This document shows, in pieces, positions 26,029-33,737 of a stretch of 43,044 nucleotides of DNA; position 1 is the stretch's first letter, and each line of letters starts with the position of its first letter. Location: assembly GCA_016202645.1 (NCBI GenBank), contig JACQOF010000119.1:1-43044 (forward strand), written 5' to 3'. A program made the translations under genes and the position numbers. A model generated the notes under the pieces. That model was given only the letters and a program-made list of their open reading frames with translations, did not search any database and was not told the origin of the DNA. The stretch comes from a bacterium. Lineage in GTDB: Bacteria > Lindowbacteria > 2-12-FULL-62-27.

Positions 26029-27347
26029 ATCGCCGGCTCATCGCCGTCCTTCTCCGGCCCGGCCTCTATCTCAAGCGCTGGCTGTTTCTCGGGGGCTTCG
26101 GCGTCTTCATCGCGTTCTGGGGCATGCGCCGGATCCAGGACGAAGTCCACAAATTTCCGGTGAAGTTGAATCTTCAGCTCATGCTCATCATCGTCGGCGC
26201 CGGCCTCTTTCTCTTTGCCGTTTACAAATTCGTCTCATCCGCCCTCAAGTATGCCGGATTCACACGACAGGCCTTTTACCGAAGCCTCATTGACCAGAGG
26301 TACCTGGCCCGGGGCCCGCGGATCGTTGCCATCGGCGGCGGGACCGGTCTGGCCACGATCCTGTCGGGACTCAAGGAAATTACGTCCAACATCACGGCCT
26401 GCGTGACCGTCACGGACGAGGGCGGCAGTTCCGGCAAACTCCGGGACACCTTCGGCATGATTGCTCCCGGCGACATCCGCAACTGCATCGTCGCGCTTTC
26501 CGCCGAACCGGGCCTGCTCGCGGAACTCTTCACCTACAGGTTTCAGGAAGGGGACGGTCTCAAGGGCCACAGCGTCGGCAATCTGCTGATAGCGGCCCTG
26601 ACCCAGATCACCGGAAGTTTTGAAAGCGCCATCCGGGAATCTTCCCGGGTCCTTTCCATCCGCGGGCGCGTCTGCCCCCTCTCTCAAGACGACATCCGCC
26701 TTGCGGCCACCATGGCGGACGGTACGACGCTCCGGGGCGAGGCGGAAATCGGCAGGGCGTCCCAGCCGATTGCGCGGCTTAGAATTGAACCGGAAAATTT
26801 TGCCGTTACGCCCGAAGTTCTCGCCGCGATCCGCGAGGCCGATCTGGTCGTTGTGGGTCCCGGCAGCTTGTACACGAGTATTCTGCCCAACCTCCTGCAT
26901 CCCGAATGCCGGAAAGCTCTTCTGGAAACTCCCGCGCCCGTGGTGTACATTTGTAATGTCATGACCCAGATTGGAGAAACGGCCCGGTTCACCGCCTCAG
27001 ACCATGTCCGCGTCGTCTACGAGCATACCGCGCCGGGGCTGTTCGACTGGATCCTCCTCAACAGCGCCGCGCCCGATCCCGCCGCCATCGAGCGGTACGC
27101 GCTCGAAGGCGCGGTGCCGGTCAAGGCCGACATCGACGCCCTCCGCCATCTCGGCCTCCGGATCATGGCGGGTGATTTCCTCATCGGCGATGTCGAAGTC
27201 GAGACCGCCGAAGGCCGCAAGCACGTGCTCCGGCATGACGCGACCGCGATCGCGCTCAAGCTCCTCCCGCTGTGCCTGCCGGAAGGTTCGCCGTCCATTC
27301 TGCGAAGCCCCCCGAAGCGCAAGCGTACTCCCGGCGGAGCAGAATGA
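26025..27347 (+). CDS. Membrane-anchored YvcK/GlmR (CofD-like) protein
   Basis: 440 residues. Two N-terminal membrane helices (about 18-34, WLFLGGFGVFIAFWG, and 49-70) precede the CofD-like domain (about 95-415): IVAIGGGTGLATILSGLKE, TDEGGSSGKLRDTFGMIAPG, GHSVGNLLIAALTQ, VVGPGSLYTSILPNLL. In Bacillus, YvcK/GlmR controls carbon flow into wall precursors and binds UDP-GlcNAc. RapZ family proteins also sense the amino-sugar pathway, so the pairing makes sense. The last 17 residues (SILRSPPKRKRTPGGAE) are encoded by the family 2 repeat and are not family sequence. The stop overlaps the next ATG inside the repeat end. Confidence 0.9.
   Translation: MNRRLIAVLLRPGLYLKRWLFLGGFGVFIAFWGMRRIQDEVHKFPVKLNLQLMLIIVGAGLFLFAVYKFVSSALKYAGFTRQAFYRSLIDQRYLARGPRIVAIGGGTGLATILSGLKEITSNITACVTVTDEGGSSGKLRDTFGMIAPGDIRNCIVALSAEPGLLAELFTYRFQEGDGLKGHSVGNLLIAALTQITGSFESAIRESSRVLSIRGRVCPLSQDDIRLAATMADGTTLRGEAEIGRASQPIARLRIEPENFAVTPEVLAAIREADLVVVGPGSLYTSILPNLLHPECRKALLETPAPVVYICNVMTQIGETARFTASDHVRVVYEHTAPGLFDWILLNSAAPDPAAIERYALEGAVPVKADIDALRHLGLRIMAGDFLIGDVEVETAEGRKHVLRHDATAIALKLLPLCLPEGSPSILRSPPKRKRTPGGAE
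27296..27346 (+). repeat. Family 2 element: yvcK tail plus EIIA start codon
   Basis: 51 bp, CATTCTGC to GCAGAATG, core AGCGCAAGCGTACTCCCGGC. In the yvcK frame it encodes ILRSPPKRKRTPGGAE and ends at TGA (27345-27347), which overlaps the EIIA start ATG (27344-27346). GGAG lies 4 nt before that ATG, so the element carries a weak ribosome site as well. Confidence 0.93.
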
Positions 27348-27727
27348 AGCGCCGCGTCCTCGTGGTTACCCATGGCCGGGTCGGGGAGGAGCTGGTCGCC
27401 ATTGCGCGCGACCTGCTCGGCGAAGTTAAGGACCTCGACGCCCTCCACATTGATTCCAACGACTCGATGCAGGCCATCTCATCCCGGATGCAGAAGTGGG
27501 CCGCCCGAATCGAGTCCGGCGACCGCGGTCTTGTTCTGACTGACCTGAAAAATTCCAGCGCCACCGTCTCGGCCCTCGCGCTCTCAAAAAAATATCCGCT
27601 CGACTGCGTCTGCGGCGTCAATCTGCCGCTCCTCCTGAAGGCCCTCTCGGCCTCCGTGCCTGGCGTCCCGGAAATCCTGGACGCGGGCCGAAGGGGCATC
27701 GACGCCGTGTCACCCAAATCAAGATGA
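27344..27727 (+). CDS. PTS EIIA, mannose/fructose family
   Basis: 127 residues. His10 in VLVVTHGRVGEEL is the phosphorylation site. The fold pattern (VTDLKNSSATVSAL, VCGVNLPLLLKAL) is that of the ManX-type IIA domain. It takes phosphate from HPr and passes it to the EIIB encoded next (4-nt overlap). The start ATG is the end of the repeat; ATG at this point gives a family-typical N-terminus. It is a stand-alone IIA rather than a IIAB fusion. Confidence 0.93.
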   Translation: MKRRVLVVTHGRVGEELVAIARDLLGEVKDLDALHIDSNDSMQAISSRMQKWAARIESGDRGLVLTDLKNSSATVSALALSKKYPLDCVCGVNLPLLLKALSASVPGVPEILDAGRRGIDAVSPKSR

Positions 27728-28263
27728 TTAGTTTGGTCCGCATCGACGACCGGCTCGTTCACGCCCAGGTGGTTGTCGGGTGGCTCGAATATTTGAGGTG
27801 CCGTCATATCCTCGTCGCCGACGACCGCGTCGCTCAGGATGAGGAACAACTGGACCTGCTTCGGATGGTCATTCCGGAGGACGTCCGGATCGACGCGGTC
27901 GAGGTTGCGTCGATCGTGGATCAATCCGGGGATATCGACGCGGCCGACCGCCCGGTCCTCGTCCTGTTTGCTGATCCGATGAGCCTCCGGGCGGCTGTCG
28001 ACGCCGGATTCAAACCCCGGCTTGTCAATCTCGGCGGCATGCACGACGCGCCGGGGCGCCACTCGTGGATCCATGGACTTTTTGCGTCCGACTCGGAAAT
28101 CGCCGCGATCCGGGACATGATCGGGATGGGCATCGAATTCGAAATCAGATCAGTCCCGGCCGCCCGCCGCCGCGAGGTGGAAGGCGCCCCGGCGGCTTCC
28201 ATTCTGCGTAGCCCCCCGAAGCGCAAGCGCACTCCCGGCGGAGCAGAAGGCGGAGCAGAATGA
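27724..28263 (+). CDS. PTS EIIB, mannose/sorbose family
   Basis: 179 residues. The active His13 lies in RIDDRLVHAQVVVGWLE, the family signature. The body (VADDRVAQDEEQLDLLRM, LVLFADPMSLRAAVDAG, LVNLGGMHDAPGR) fits IIB of the mannose class, which phosphorylates the sugar on the inner face of the IIC-IID channel. The final residues (SILRSPPKRKRTPGGAEGGAE) come from the family 2 repeat and match the YvcK tail; the natural protein probably ended before residue 157. Confidence 0.93.
   Translation: MISLVRIDDRLVHAQVVVGWLEYLRCRHILVADDRVAQDEEQLDLLRMVIPEDVRIDAVEVASIVDQSGDIDAADRPVLVLFADPMSLRAAVDAGFKPRLVNLGGMHDAPGRHSWIHGLFASDSEIAAIRDMIGMGIEFEIRSVPAARRREVEGAPAASILRSPPKRKRTPGGAEGGAE
28200..28262 (+). repeat. 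Family 2 element: EIIB tail plus EIIC-D start, with internal duplication
   Basis: 63 bp. Same ends and core as the 27296 copy, plus one extra 12-bp unit: GGCGGAGCAGAA occurs twice in tandem before TG. In the EIIB frame it gives the shared basic tail plus an extra GGAE. The terminal ATG (28260-28262) starts the EIIC-D gene, and TGA 28261-28263 stops EIIB. Confidence 0.93.
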
Positions 28264-29870
28264 CCCTCCCCGACACGATCCTCTTCTCGGCCCTGGCCGC
28301 GCTCATCTCCATGGATCAGATGGCCTGTTTTCAGATGCTCCTGTCCAGACCCATCCTCACGGCGCTGGTCCTCGGGAGCCTCTTCGGAAATCTCGGCGAC
28401 GCTCTCTTCGTCGGCGTTACCTTCGAGTTTCTCTTTGTCCGGTCTATCTCCCTCAAGGAACGCGCGGCGGCCGATCCCGCCCTCGCCACCGCCGCCACCC
28501 TCGGCGGCATGTGGGGAACTCCACCCATCTCGGGCATGCCGGACGGCTTCGTGCTCGCGCCCTTTGCGGCCGGTCTGGCGCTCCTCGCGTCGTTTCTGTC
28601 CAAGTGGTTTGACGTGAGGCTTCGCACCGTGAACGTCTCCATCTCGCACCGTCTGCACCGCCCCGGATTCATTCAGCTCTCGGCGGCCTCGGCGCTCCTC
28701 GCCAAATCTTTCGGATTTTATCTGCTCGCCATTCTCGCCGTTCAGGGCGCCCTGCCTCACATTTGGCATCTTCTGGGTGACGCCGTATACCCGGCCGGCG
28801 TTTTGTGCTGGGGCACGCTCCTCTCCATCTGCATGGCCTTCTCGGGCACGACACTGCTTCAGAATCGAGTCTCCGCCTTTCTGTGGCTGGGAGCACTGAT
28901 GCTGGGCCTCATCCTCGTGATCCTCCCTCACCGGGTGGGGGCCGGCTTGGAGGTGACGGTGCTCGGCGTCTACGCGGCTTTTTTGACGCTGGTCAGTGTG
29001 GAAATCGCGGTGCGTTGGGGGCGCCGCGGAAATCTGGAGGACAAGGCCTCCGTGATTTCTCCGGCGCGGCCGGAAGGGGTTTCCCCGTGGGATATTTTTT
29101 TCAAGTCTTTTTTCGTCCAGGCGGCATGGAATGACGAGCGCATGCAGAACATCGGCTTTTTGTTTGCCGTGAGGAAAAGTCTCAGCCGAATCTGGCGGGA
29201 GGAACCCCGGCAGTTTGATGAGGCCTGCGCCCGGTCGTCCACGTTCTTCAATACCCACCCCTATTTCTCGCCGGCTCTCATGGGTATGGTGGTCCACATC
29301 GAGGAAAAAATAGCGGAGGGCCTTGCCCTGCCGGAGGATGTCGAGTCCGCCAAGGGCCGGATCGGCCCGCCGTTGAACGCATTGGGCAGTCTCTGGTTCT
29401 GGGACCATTTAAAAGTGCTCTGCTTCCTGATGGCTCTGCCCCTCCTCATGCTCCCGCATCCCCGGGCGGTTGCCTTCGGCGCCATCGCCATGTTCGTGTG
29501 CTTCAACATCTCGCATCTTCGCACCCGCTGGCTCGGGCTTGACCTGGGCCTTCGGTTTGGGGAAGGCATGGTCAAGGACCTGATCGAGCGGTTTCCAAGC
29601 CGGAGACTTGCGGCCTACCGTCGGGCGTCCGCTTTCCTGCTGGGGCTTGCCACTCCCCTCGTGATGTCCAGCCTCTATCTCCACGCGCAGTCCCGGTTTC
29701 CGCCCTTGTCCGATGCGCTTTTTCTGCCCGATCTTTTTCTGTTCCGGATTCTGGCCGGCCTGTCGATTGTCTGCGCGGCCATGATCATCCTCTACTACCG
29801 GTGGCTGTCGGTCTATCAATGCATTGCCGTGGCCGGCGCCGTCCTGGTCGGAGCGGTCCGATGGGCCTAG
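28260..29870 (+). CDS. Fused PTS EIIC-EIID sugar channel, mannose family
   Basis: 536 residues. Residues 1 to about 245 are a IIC domain (hydrophobic helices; MACFQMLLSRPILTALVLGS, LGDALFVGVTFEFLFV). Residues about 275-536 are a IID domain, with FFKSFFVQAAWNDERMQNIG, FFNTHPYFSPALMGMVVHIE and several C-terminal helices. In the usual mannose-class PTS these are two proteins; here one frame joins them through a short linker (RRGNLEDKASVISPARPEG) with no stop. It would import and present a sugar to EIIB. Substrate unknown. HPr overlaps its end by 10 nt. Confidence 0.9.
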   Translation: MTLPDTILFSALAALISMDQMACFQMLLSRPILTALVLGSLFGNLGDALFVGVTFEFLFVRSISLKERAAADPALATAATLGGMWGTPPISGMPDGFVLAPFAAGLALLASFLSKWFDVRLRTVNVSISHRLHRPGFIQLSAASALLAKSFGFYLLAILAVQGALPHIWHLLGDAVYPAGVLCWGTLLSICMAFSGTTLLQNRVSAFLWLGALMLGLILVILPHRVGAGLEVTVLGVYAAFLTLVSVEIAVRWGRRGNLEDKASVISPARPEGVSPWDIFFKSFFVQAAWNDERMQNIGFLFAVRKSLSRIWREEPRQFDEACARSSTFFNTHPYFSPALMGMVVHIEEKIAEGLALPEDVESAKGRIGPPLNALGSLWFWDHLKVLCFLMALPLLMLPHPRAVAFGAIAMFVCFNISHLRTRWLGLDLGLRFGEGMVKDLIERFPSRRLAAYRRASAFLLGLATPLVMSSLYLHAQSRFPPLSDALFLPDLFLFRILAGLSIVCAAMIILYYRWLSVYQCIAVAGAVLVGAVRWA

Positions 29871-30145
29871 CCCGGACCGCGCGGCGGACGATCAAAATCG
29901 GCAACGCGGCCGGTCTCCACGCCCGTGCGGCCGCCAAACTTGTCCAGCTTGCGGCCCGGTTTAAATCCGAACTCAAAATCTCCCATGGCCGCTGCACCGC
30001 AAACGCCAAGAGCATCATGGGCGTCATGATGCTGGCCGCGGCCAACGGCGCGCCTCTGACCATCCGCGCGCGCGGCCCGGACGCGCGCAAGGCCGTGGAC
30101 GCGGTCGTGCGGCTGATCCAGGGCAAGTTCGGCGAGGGTAAATGA
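29861..30145 (+). CDS. ptsH: PTS phosphocarrier HPr
   Basis: 94 residues. His20 in NAAGLHARAAAKLVQLA accepts phosphate from enzyme I. Ser51 in KSIMGVMMLAA, exactly 31 residues later as in classical HPr (15 to 46), is the HprK site. A tail of about 7 extra residues precedes the usual start. The ATG at 29861 overlaps the EIIC-D end; GGAG lies 8 nt upstream. It overlaps ptsI by ATGA. The Ser motif is the Gram-positive-like KSIMGVM form, pairing with the HprK in this window. Confidence 0.95.
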   Translation: MGLARTARRTIKIGNAAGLHARAAAKLVQLAARFKSELKISHGRCTANAKSIMGVMMLAAANGAPLTIRARGPDARKAVDAVVRLIQGKFGEGK

Positions 30146-31944
30146 CCTCCAGAACCATCCTCCGCGGACATTCCGCATCTCCAGGACTTGCGGCGGGGAT
30201 CGCCTTCTGGGTGGTTGAAAATTCCCACGCCACGCCCCGCCGGCGGATTTCCAGGGCCGAGGTCTCATCCGAGATGGGCCGGCTTCGCGCCGCCGCCCGG
30301 AGCGCTTCCGAAGAACTGAATGCGTTGTCCGGTAAACTCTCCTCGCGGCAGACCGCCGGATTCCGGGACATTTTTTCCGCCTACACGCTGATCTTGCATG
30401 ACCCGGCCGTTCTCTCCCGCATCGAGGAGCGAATCCGCCGGGACCGGATTTGCGCGGACTGGGCGGCGGAGGATATCTATAACAATGTCGCTGCGGCCTT
30501 CAGCCGGATGAAAAACCGGCATCTCGCCGCGCGCCGGGAGGACGTCGAGGACGTAAAACGATTCCTCCTCGATCATCTTTCTCCCGAATCCCGCCGCGGA
30601 CCCGGGAGCGGCGTCGCGCAGGGCCTTCCCCGCAGTCCCTTTATCGCCGTCGCCCATGAACTCACGCCGGCCCAGACCGCCGCGCTCCTGCCCAGCCGCG
30701 TCGTCGGCATGGTCACCCGCCTCGGCGGGCGGACCTCCCACGTCGCCATCATGGCGAGGGAAATCGGCATTCCGCACGTGTTTGGCCTCAAGGCGGAACA
30801 ACTCGGCATGATCCGAAATGAGGACCGGCTTCTGGTTGACGGCGCCGCCGGAAAACTCTTCGTCAATCCCGCCGCCGGTTACGCCCGGAAATTCGAGCGC
30901 CGCGTGACGGCGGTGAAGCGGATGCAGAAAGAGGAACGGAAAGACGACTCACTGCCGGTCAGGACGCGGGACGGCGCTGAAATCAGTCTCCGCGCCAACA
31001 TCGAAACCGACCAGGACGTCCATCTCAGCAAATCCTTCGGCGCTTGCGGGGTCGGCCTCTTCAGGACCGAGTACCTCTACCTCCGGGACACTTTTCCGGA
31101 CGAGGAGGCCCTCTACCGGGCCTACCGCGGCGCCGCCCGGCAGGCCGCGCCGCATCCCCTCCACCTTCGGACCATGGACCTCGGCGGGGACAAATTTTTG
31201 TCGGCGATTGAATTTCCGCCCGATCTCAATCCCATGCTGGGCATGCGCGCCATCCGTCTCTGCCTCGCGCGCCCCAAACTCCTGCTCCCACAGCTTCGCG
31301 CCGCCTGCCGCGCCAACACCCTCGGCAACGTCCGCCTTTGTCTTCCCCTCGTCACGGCGGTGGAGGAAGTTCTCGAGGTCAGAAAACATCTGGACCGCGC
31401 CGCCCGGAATCTGGCTCAGCGGAAAATTCCCCACCGCGTTCCACCCCTGGGGATCATGGTCGAAGTGCCTTCCGTCGCAATTCGGATAGATCGCTTTCTG
31501 CCTCACGCCGATTTTTTTTCCATCGGCACGAACGACCTCGTGCAGTACACCCTCGCCGTGAGCCGCACCCAGGAAAGCCTGGCGCATCTCTACCAGCCTT
31601 TCAATCCCAGCATCCTCTGGCTTCTGGCTCGTGTCGCCAAATTCTGTTCGGACGCCCGGAAACCCGTGTCCCTCTGCGGCGAGGAGGCCCACAACCCCCT
31701 CTATATTCCGTTTCTGCTCGGGATCGGCATCCACGACCTCTCCATGGCGCCGCCGGCCCTGCCGGACATCAAAAAATTGATCCGCGGACTGGACCTCCCC
31801 CGCTGTTACGCGATCTCGCGGACCATGCTTGAACTTCCGACCACATTCGATGTAGAACGCTACATACGGACGGAGGTTTATCCCATGGTCAAGACCATTA
31901 TTCCGAAGCACTACAGCTACATTCCGCTGGAGAGTGAACTATGA
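30142..31944 (+). CDS. ptsI: PTS enzyme I
   Basis: 600 residues. N-terminal HPr-binding helical part (about 30-145), the phospho-His domain with His200 in GGRTSHVAIMAREIGIPHV, and a C-terminal PEP-binding barrel (about 260-575: GVGLFRTEYLYL, NPMLGMRAIRLCL, LGIMVEVPSV, FFSIGTNDLVQYTLA). The catalytic Cys is in SLCGEEA; homologues usually read CGEMA, so Met is replaced by Glu here. It moves phosphate from PEP to HPr. Last gene of the PTS run; a composite repeat follows 5 nt later. Confidence 0.95.
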   Translation: MTSRTILRGHSASPGLAAGIAFWVVENSHATPRRRISRAEVSSEMGRLRAAARSASEELNALSGKLSSRQTAGFRDIFSAYTLILHDPAVLSRIEERIRRDRICADWAAEDIYNNVAAAFSRMKNRHLAARREDVEDVKRFLLDHLSPESRRGPGSGVAQGLPRSPFIAVAHELTPAQTAALLPSRVVGMVTRLGGRTSHVAIMAREIGIPHVFGLKAEQLGMIRNEDRLLVDGAAGKLFVNPAAGYARKFERRVTAVKRMQKEERKDDSLPVRTRDGAEISLRANIETDQDVHLSKSFGACGVGLFRTEYLYLRDTFPDEEALYRAYRGAARQAAPHPLHLRTMDLGGDKFLSAIEFPPDLNPMLGMRAIRLCLARPKLLLPQLRAACRANTLGNVRLCLPLVTAVEEVLEVRKHLDRAARNLAQRKIPHRVPPLGIMVEVPSVAIRIDRFLPHADFFSIGTNDLVQYTLAVSRTQESLAHLYQPFNPSILWLLARVAKFCSDARKPVSLCGEEAHNPLYIPFLLGIGIHDLSMAPPALPDIKKLIRGLDLPRCYAISRTMLELPTTFDVERYIRTEVYPMVKTIIPKHYSYIPLESEL

Positions 31945-31949
31945 TTTGT

Positions 31950-32096
31950 AACTGTTCAGGTCGTCATGCCCGCCCCGTGTCTGTCATTCCCGCGAAAGCG
32001 GGAATCCAGCGCGGGGTAAACTCCAGCGGGCATCCAGACAATGGCGAAGCAGACTGGATTCCCGCTTTCGCGGGAATGACGGAGAGGGCTGAATAC
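31950..32096. repeat. Composite dRS3-like repeat with another repeat inserted in its hairpin tip
   Basis: The outer unit matches the intact copy at 18434-18535: AACTGTTCAGGTCGTCATGC at the left and GCAGACTGGATTCCCGC to GGCTGAATA at the right. Where the intact copy has the loop GAAA between CATGCCCGC and GCGGGCATCCAG, this one has 52 nt (31974-32025) containing a further ATTCCCGCGAAAGCGGGAAT hairpin flanked by CCCCG/CGGGG. The right end falls 5 nt before the next reading frame. Confidence 0.85.
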
Positions 32097-32101
32097 CAAC
32101 G

Positions 32102-32464
32102 GTGATTCCGCTCATACCAGGGCGATTCCACCAGAAGCGGGGCGCCGGAGATAGCCTCGTCTTTCGCAGACGCGAAGGCGAGACCCATCGGACCAGACAG
32201 TTTCCCAATCACCTCGTCTATATCGGCCCGCATCCCGACCTGCCGCACCTGGCGCTGTTCAAGAGCACCGAGGATCCGAATTGGTTCTACTGGGACATCC
32301 CGGAGAATTTTATTCCGCTCGACACCCTGCCCCAAAAAAGTCTCGTCGGAGGCTTCCGCGCCGTCCGTCCGGCGGAAACGCTCTGGGGAAGAAAAGGTGA
32401 CCGGCGGGATGAAGGGAATCCCGCGAAGGCCATGGATGGCCGGGAGCGGGACGAACTCCCGTGA
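32102..32464 (+). CDS. Hypothetical protein, possibly 5'-altered by the repeat
   Basis: 120 residues from a GTG at 32102, just outside the composite repeat. A stop (32090-32092) lies in the repeat in this frame, so an older start may have been lost. The middle is protein-like (NHLVYIGPHPDLPHLALFKS, PNWFYWDIPENFIPLDTL). The end (KGDRRDEGNPAKAMDGRERDE) is low in complexity. The stop overlaps the next gene's GTG by 4 nt, which supports it being real. I do not recognise a family. A minus-strand frame covers the same DNA but is less convincing. Confidence 0.5.
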   Translation: MIPLIPGRFHQKRGAGDSLVFRRREGETHRTRQFPNHLVYIGPHPDLPHLALFKSTEDPNWFYWDIPENFIPLDTLPQKSLVGGFRAVRPAETLWGRKGDRRDEGNPAKAMDGRERDELP

Positions 32465-33732
32465 AGACCGCCGAAGAGGACCTGAGCGCATGGATCGAGG
32501 ACGTCGACGGCGCCGCGACCGAAGAAGGCGCGCGCTGGTCGGAGAATTTCATCAAGCTGGTCCCGCGGTCCCAGCTCGACCTGAAGATCCTCGAAGTCGG
32601 CGACTCCGTGCGCGTCATGACCGGGGTGAAAGACAAATTGGGCAACGACCTCGTCCACAAGTACACGCTTCTGGACCGCCAGATCTGGCAGCGCCTCAAG
32701 CTCCGGGCCGACGCCCCCCATATATATTTCATCTGCGAAAAGCCGATCCCGGTCGTCGAGGGATTCAATCTCGAGTTCTTCAACTATGAGGACTACCAAT
32801 TCCTCGGCGCCCATCTGGCCGAGTCCGGCCGGCAAAAATCCGCCCGATGGCTGTTCAACGAGGCCCTGAAGTGCGAGACCGCGGACGCGTTCATCAACAA
32901 GGGCGTTTTTCATTTTCGTTCCGAGTCCTCCGGAATCTTTGACAGCGCCCGGCTTGCCCAAAAACATTTCGAACGGGGGCTCGGCCTCGTCCACAAGATG
33001 CATCTCCCGCCCGCCGAGGAGAAGACCCGCAGGAGGATCTGCCAGGAGGCTCTCTACGAGATCGAGTACCGGACGGTGAGCGGGTTCATCCGGTTTTTCA
33101 AAAGCATCCTCCGGATACTTACGCTGCACACGCCCTACGATATTTTTTATGTCGGCGCCGCCGACCGCAAGGCCCTGAAAAGCGGCGAGACCCTCCAGCT
33201 CATGACCGGGGACATTCAAAAATACGAACTGCAGATGATGAAGGAGGCAGCGGAGAGTTTTATCTACAGCCTCAAGGTCGATCTGCCCGCCGGCCTCGGC
33301 GATGCCGATCTGACGCTCGACGGACTGGCCGCGCAGTTCGGGCGGGCCTCAACCGAAGAACAGATCGTCGATTGCACGGACGCCCTCGGGAGCCTCTATG
33401 CCCGCGTCATGGAGGGCCGGAAGGACCGGGAGAAGGCCAGGGACGCCGTCCGGAAAGCGGAGGCGGTCTCCATTCTCGACGGATTGTCCGTCGAGGAGAA
33501 GGCCGAACTCAAGCGGATGGACACCCTTTACTCCCTCAAATCCCCGAGGGAACTGGCCGACATGGCCGAGCAGAAGGACATCAAGAGGCCGGTCATGCTC
33601 TGGCTCTACAAGGAGCGGGCCCACGTCAAAATCATTCTTGAAACGCTCTACCAGAACAAGGCGGTTCCGGAGGAACTGAAAAAGGAAATCGAAAGGCGGT
33701 TTGGCCTGGGATCCAAGCCCCAGCATTCCTGA
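32461..33732 (+). CDS. Hypothetical helical protein, function unknown
   Basis: 423 residues from a GTG that overlaps the preceding stop (GTGA). There is no signal peptide or membrane segment. A beta-rich N-terminal part (about 25-110: ILEVGDSVRVMTGVKDKLGN) is followed by mostly charged helices, including a TPR-like stretch (ARWLFNEALKCETADAFINK). The region from about 330 to the end is rich in Lys/Glu/Arg and probably coiled coil. I do not recognise the family. It ends 5 nt before pyruvate carboxylase, so it shares a transcript with it. Confidence 0.75.
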   Translation: MKTAEEDLSAWIEDVDGAATEEGARWSENFIKLVPRSQLDLKILEVGDSVRVMTGVKDKLGNDLVHKYTLLDRQIWQRLKLRADAPHIYFICEKPIPVVEGFNLEFFNYEDYQFLGAHLAESGRQKSARWLFNEALKCETADAFINKGVFHFRSESSGIFDSARLAQKHFERGLGLVHKMHLPPAEEKTRRRICQEALYEIEYRTVSGFIRFFKSILRILTLHTPYDIFYVGAADRKALKSGETLQLMTGDIQKYELQMMKEAAESFIYSLKVDLPAGLGDADLTLDGLAAQFGRASTEEQIVDCTDALGSLYARVMEGRKDREKARDAVRKAEAVSILDGLSVEEKAELKRMDTLYSLKSPRELADMAEQKDIKRPVMLWLYKERAHVKIILETLYQNKAVPEELKKEIERRFGLGSKPQHS

Positions 33733-33737
33733 CCGTC

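Noticed and set aside
27921-29408. A 495-residue minus-strand frame opposite EIIB and EIIC-D
   Set aside because: It runs through the repeat and against two recognised PTS genes; composition is Arg/Gly/Glu-rich shadow.
31964-32491. A 175-residue minus-strand gene over the composite repeat
   Set aside because: Much of it is translated repeat, and the + strand frame there is coupled to its neighbour.
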